Shown: one piece after another, positions 60,271 through 64,000 of the stretch | Numbering within the stretch: position 1 is the first letter of the stretch | Layout: every line of letters begins with the position of its first letter | Assembly: GCA_029298735.1 (NCBI GenBank) | Contig: JANSLP010000028.1 | Coordinates: 1 to 64,000, forward strand | Direction of reading: 5' to 3' | Length of the DNA: 64,000 bases | Source of the DNA: Ophiostoma sp. CBS 140.51 | Taxonomy: Eukaryota; Ascomycota; Sordariomycetes; Ophiostomatales; Ophiostomataceae | The notes under the pieces: generated by a model | What the model was told of the DNA's origin: nothing | Seen by the model: the letters and a program-made list of their open reading frames with translations, nothing else | Databases searched by the model: none | Position numbers and translations under genes: made by a program

Positions 60271-60866
60271 GTAGAGCTTGAAGGGCTTATTTTCTAGGTG
60301 AAGGAGAACATTATAATATAGACACTCGGAGATAGATAAGACACAGAACGAAAACGAATAATGATAACAGAGCAATGTATGTTGCTGGCCAAGACCTGTA
60401 CTCTGCCTCTTCCCAGTTTAAATGCTTGTGAGGTTGATGAGACGACAAAGCGTCTGGTTGTCTATTATGTGAAAAAAACAGCAAGAAAGGGAACAATCCC
60501 ACCAGATACAATTAGTTACACAAGAGGTGCGGTAGACCGACAGCCTCGTTTGCTATCCAGAATCGGCAGAGAAAGCTGGATGATAGTCTCTGCACGCTCT
60601 CCACTCGGCCATTCTCTCCTCTTGACTCTCGCCCTCTCCCCTCTCCAGTAGATAGATGTACGTCGCCGTCGCCGAGAAAAGCCGTGCGATGCAGTCGTTC
60701 CGAAATCAATAAATAAAACGCCGGTTATGAAAACAAATATGTGATGATGTGTGATGATGTGTGGTGCGTAGTGTGTTGTGATCGGCAAGTAGTGTCGCCA
60801 CGTCCTCCGATAGACCTCGTCCCCTGGTCTAGTTCTCGTCTCGTCTCGGTCGGTTGTCGCCCTACT
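60271..60866. other. Convergent intergenic region between arv1 and vma9
   Basis: 596 bp with AT-rich 3' sequence (60290-60370). A GTGATGATGTGT duplication occurs at about 60740-60763. No coding frame is supported. Confidence 0.45.
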
Positions 60867-61339
60867 CTATTCGTGTATGAAGGCCGCCCGCAGGTCGGAC
60901 CGCCGCGGCTCGATCAGCGGGTGCAGCTGTGCTAGGAATGTAATCGCCCACATGAGATAGCAGCACGCGAATGCCAGGATAAGCGACGAGCGCCAAAGTC
61001 TGGAAGAAGGTGTTAGCTGTTTTCATGTCCTTGCTTCACTCACTCGCCAAATTTACTCACACTTGGTTCTCGCCCTTGGGCGACAGGAACCACGCGCCCA
61101 CGCTCATGGCCACCACGATAAACAAGCCGATAAAGATGCTCCAACTAGATGAGGGGGGGGGGACAGAGTCCCGAGTGTTAGCTGTCGATGTTCTCTTCGT
61201 TGTTGTTTCGTTCCTTCTTCCTCACGGTCATCCCAGCCTCGCCACGGAACGTCTCCGCCTTCCGCCGCCTCGCCCGTCCATCTCCCACTGCACATCTTCA
61301 TCCGTGGGATACGTGGGTAAGAACCAACCCGTTCGCCAT
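60867..61339 (-). CDS. vma9: V-type ATPase subunit e (Vma9)
   Basis: Three exons, complement(join(60867..60999,61061..61144,61329..61339)), 75 aa; too short and split to show as a long frame. Translation runs MANGWSIFIGLFIVVAMSVG, then WFLSPKGENQ, then LWRSSLILAFACCYLMWAIT and FLAQLHPLIEPRRSDLR, which is the fungal V-ATPase e subunit almost end to end. There are two transmembrane helices, with the conserved LHPLIEP between the second helix and the tail. It sits in the V0 membrane sector and is required for V-ATPase assembly and vacuolar acidification. The first exon is only 11 nt and its donor reads GTTGGT, weaker than others in this window, so exon 1 is less sure than exons 2 and 3. Confidence 0.92.
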
Positions 61340-62233
61340 TGTGTCTGTTGCTCACTGCGCGCCGTTGATGGATGTCTCGTCGTTCGCTATTGTGCGGCCT
61401 TTTCGAGAGTCGCTGTTCGTGTCAGGGGTGGTGGAGGGATTGAAAAAAACTGTCGGGATGGACTTTAGAGTGACTTGGTAAAAGAAGAATCAATGCGCAC
61501 GCCAATCGAATTCGTCAAAGGGTTGTATCGTGGGGAGTCGGATGCGCAATGTCGTTGATGGCCGAAGGAGGTATTTCCTGCTTGCAGACGTCGCAGTTCC
61601 AAGCTCCAGTTGGGAATCTAGTAGATAGGTAGGTGCCTGGGAAGCGGACGTGCCATTGGCTGCCAGAATCGCGCAGCATAACGGGTGTGCTGAGTCATCA
61701 ATTTCAGTGTCAATGTCCTGGCCTCTCCTGCCAAATACTCCGTACAGGGGCTATGATAGCGATAAAGACGTGCCAGCAGACCCGCTAAAACTCTCGGGTT
61801 TAGGGGCCTGGACGGGCTCCATAGGCCCCATAAAATGCACCTAATTAGGGGCGTTTTAGGTGTAACTCGGAGCACTTCATCTCACCACTTTCAACCTCAC
61901 AACATCAGACATTTCCCGCAGTCAATTCATGAATTATTGCGAGCATTTTGGCAACGAGTTACTGCGAGCAAATTTGGAACAGTAGAGCATGTTGGGTGTT
62001 CAGTTCATGATAATAAAATGGAGTAACGATGTTCAATCATACAATATCTCGTAAAGCTAGCCGCAGATGACTCCTGATATACAATTTCATATTTTCACAT
62101 TTTTTGTCGAGTTTTGGTTCTTTTTTTCTTTGTTTTTGCCTGGAGTGCGGCGGCCTTCGAGTCCAAGAAACCGACGGTTCTTGGCCGTTGTGTATCCTTT
62201 GGAAAACACACACGGCGCTCACCGGCAGACCGC
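61340..62233. other. Intergenic region between two minus-strand genes
   Basis: 894 bp holding the vma9 promoter and the 3' flank of the DJ-1-like gene. It contains the motif TACTCCGTAC (61736-61745) and a GGGGCCT...AGGCCCC inverted repeat (61803-61829). AT-rich from 61900 to 62110. No coding frame is supported. Confidence 0.45.
61803..61829. repeat. Short inverted repeat (7-bp stem)
   Basis: GGGGCCT at 61803-61809 and AGGCCCC at 61823-61829 are perfect complements across a 13-nt loop. Confidence 0.75.
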
Positions 62234-63305
62234 TCACACATCCAGGCCATCCACGACAACGCCCTTGGTCCAGGTCCACTGAAGGACTCTGGCGACCTCG
62301 TTGGCCGATTCCTCGGACACAAGAGCGCTGATCGTATAGAGGGTGGCGTCAATGCCAGAGGTAATACCACCGGCAGTAATGACGCGCAGGCCACCGAGGC
62401 GCATGGCAGCACGGCGGGCAATGGACTCGCGGCGACCCGAGCCCTTGAGGGAGATACTTCCCTTTCTGAGAGAGATTGTGCGGTCAGTATGACTCACTTT
62501 TATCTTTGGACTCAATATGTACGCATGGCCGTGATCAGCACTCACCTCGCATTCGAAGGACGACGGGCGTCCGACTTGCGGCGGATGTATGGGTTGTCGT
62601 CCTCGTCGCCGAGGTCGAAGCGGAGGTTGTTCACGACGTAGCGCGCGTCCTCAATAACGTCGGTGCGCTCGTCCAAGTTGCGGGTGGCAGCCTGGCTGCA
62701 GAGGTTCTCAAAGGTGGTGAAGAAGTCGGGGTGGGTGGTGGCAGAGAGACCGGCGAGGATGCCCAGGTCGGCCAGGAAGAGGGAACCGGTGCAGATGGAC
62801 AACAGCGTGCGCTCCCGGATGGGGTTGGCCTTTTGCAGCTCAGAGAACTTCTCAATGAGGCCGTAGGGCTCGAGCTTGTTCTTGATGATCTCTTGTGAGT
62901 TTCCACCCACAATTACGAGAATGTCAAAGTCCTCAAGCTGCTCGTGTGCCTCCTTGAACGAGATTTGCGAGCCAATGACGGCGTTCTGGCTGGAGATGAC
63001 TCTGGGCTCAGCACCGGCGACGGTGATATCAAAAGCCTTGGTTTCTAGAATAAAAAGGGAGGAGGAGGGCACGGGCGCGTTAGCTTGATGCCACGCAGCC
63101 AATGCGATTGATGTCATGTATCAATGGCATCAAAATGTCTCCCTGCTTGATATCAACGTCACTTACCAGGGTCTTTAGCGTCGTGTTGCGCCCAGTTAAA
63201 GGCCTCAAGCGGACCGGCAAAGTCCATAAGATCAAACTTGTTCTGCAGGGCGAAGAGAACCGAGAGAGGCTCTCCATCATCCACTGCAGAGGTCTTCGCA
63301 GCCAT
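62234..63305 (-). CDS. DJ-1/PfpI family protein (class I glutamine amidotransferase-like) with RRxS-rich insert
   Basis: Three exons, complement(join(62234..62465,62546..63044,63167..63305)), 289 aa. It begins LSVLFALQNKFDLMDFAGPL, typical of the transcriptional-regulator/isonitrile-hydratase branch of the DJ-1/PfpI superfamily. DFDILVIVGG is the conserved strand, LSICTGSLFLAD carries the nucleophile-elbow Cys131, and ATTHPDFF follows. The C-terminal part RLGGLRVITAGGITSGIDAT closes the fold. Between NNLRFDLGDEDDNPY and this last part sits an Arg/Ser-rich segment with RRKS (201-204), RRPS (207-210) and RRES (224-227), interrupted by an intron. Members include deglycase-like, hydratase and regulator proteins, so the reaction cannot be assigned. 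Both junctions keep frame exactly. Confidence 0.92.
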
Positions 63306-64000
63306 CTTGAATGATTTGTATGTGTGTGTGTGGAAAGGGGGAGATATGTGTTGAGGAGTTTGGAAGAAAAGAAGATGAAGAAAGAGGAAATCGCAATCGA
63401 GCCAGATGGGCGGGCGGGGTTCCTATTTAAAGGAAAGAGGGAAGCTGCGACAACAGGTGGTGGTCGGGAGAGGGGGTGGGTGAGGGGGAACAAAGCACAA
63501 TTGGCAAATGGGGGGAAGGTGTTAACGTGTTGGTGAGTCGTTGAGGAGAAGGAGCAAGGAGCGAGGAGCAGAATGAGGAGAGAGAGGAGAAGGGGAAGGG
63601 GCACGCGGGCAAACAAAAGAACAAGGTAGGCAGGAATGACACGCTCAATTCCCGAAAGGGAACACAGCTTCGTGGGTTGCACAGCACGACGGGAAGCGGC
63701 TGCAAGTAACTATGAGCGACTATAAAGCACCAGAGGGACAAGAATGACAAGAAAGGCAAGAAAGGCAAGAGAGGAACAGCTAAGGTCCGTCCGTTGCGTA
63801 AGTGACATGCAGAAAGGGGCATCATCAGAGCACTAGATGTGTCGTAAGAGCACCACGTGAGGCCATTTTGCTACTTCTAAAGAAAGCTCTCCGTCGCTCC
63901 TTCCTGGTCTTGCTCACACTTGCTCACACTTGCCCACGCTTGCTCACGCTTGCTCGTCGGACGCGGGCAGGGAGGCCGTCAGATGGTGCAAAGAATGCAA
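63306..64000. promoter_or_regulatory. Upstream region of the DJ-1-like gene
   Basis: Purine-rich on + (63360-63640), that is, pyrimidine-rich on the gene's own strand, as expected for its promoter and leader. No coding frame is supported up to the window edge. Confidence 0.5.
63911..63956. repeat. 10-bp tandem repeat, consensus TGCTCACACT
   Basis: About four and a half copies with small changes (TGCCCACGCT, TGCTCACGCT). Confidence 0.85.

Overview
The window is a nuclear contig segment from a filamentous ascomycete (Pezizomycotina, most likely a Sordariomycete). Coding sequence is GC-rich. Genes are monocistronic, lie on both strands and carry mostly short introns (about 50-190 nt) with GTRNGT-type donors, CTAAC-like branch sites and YAG acceptors. 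Several proteins carry long poly-Gln, Ala or Ser tracts. The content is almost all conserved eukaryotic housekeeping or regulatory genes. I cannot name the species from sequence alone. No tRNA, rRNA, CRISPR array, intact transposon or virus-like gene was found.

Layout, left to right. 0.5-5.4 kb: a histidine-phosphatase (PGAM-like) gene whose product ends in a PCNA-binding-like peptide, facing a convergent Atl1-type alkyltransferase-like DNA repair gene, then an RRM-type RNA-binding protein with poly-Q. 8.8-12.1 kb: a Yak1/YakA DYRK kinase behind a 3.4 kb pyrimidine-rich divergent leader. 13.4-16.1 kb: the CCR4-NOT subunit NOT2. 17.3-18.9 kb: a ZNG1/COG0523 zinc metallochaperone GTPase containing a 12-nt microexon, divergent from a MOB3/phocein STRIPAK subunit with a very long acidic tail (19.7-21.9 kb). 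22.6-26.1 kb: a Zn2Cys6 transcription factor with a hexapeptide repeat.

26.1-44.0 kb is a 17.9 kb stretch in which I can support no gene. It lies between the divergent starts of the Zn2Cys6 factor and a MOSC-domain gene. Its + strand is purine-rich over long blocks, as expected if the pyrimidine-rich strand is the sense strand of a very long promoter or leader of the transcription factor. It also holds a few microsatellites.

44.0-64.0 kb is gene-dense again: a MOSC/mARC-like protein lacking the conserved cysteines, condensin SMC2 divergent from a mitochondrial Mss116-like DEAD-box helicase, a conserved fungal membrane protein of unknown function, an intracellular LysM protein, the lipid-homeostasis protein ARV1, V-ATPase subunit e (rebuilt from three small exons), and a DJ-1/PfpI family protein with an inserted RRxS-rich segment.

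There is no operon-like or biosynthetic-cluster logic. The strongest second-look items are the PIP-box phosphatase, the giant intergenic region upstream of the Zn2Cys6 factor, the factor's PEGM repeat, the cysteine-less MOSC protein and the RRxS insert in the DJ-1 protein. All exon coordinates below were derived by hand from reading frame plus splice consensus and were not checked against transcripts.
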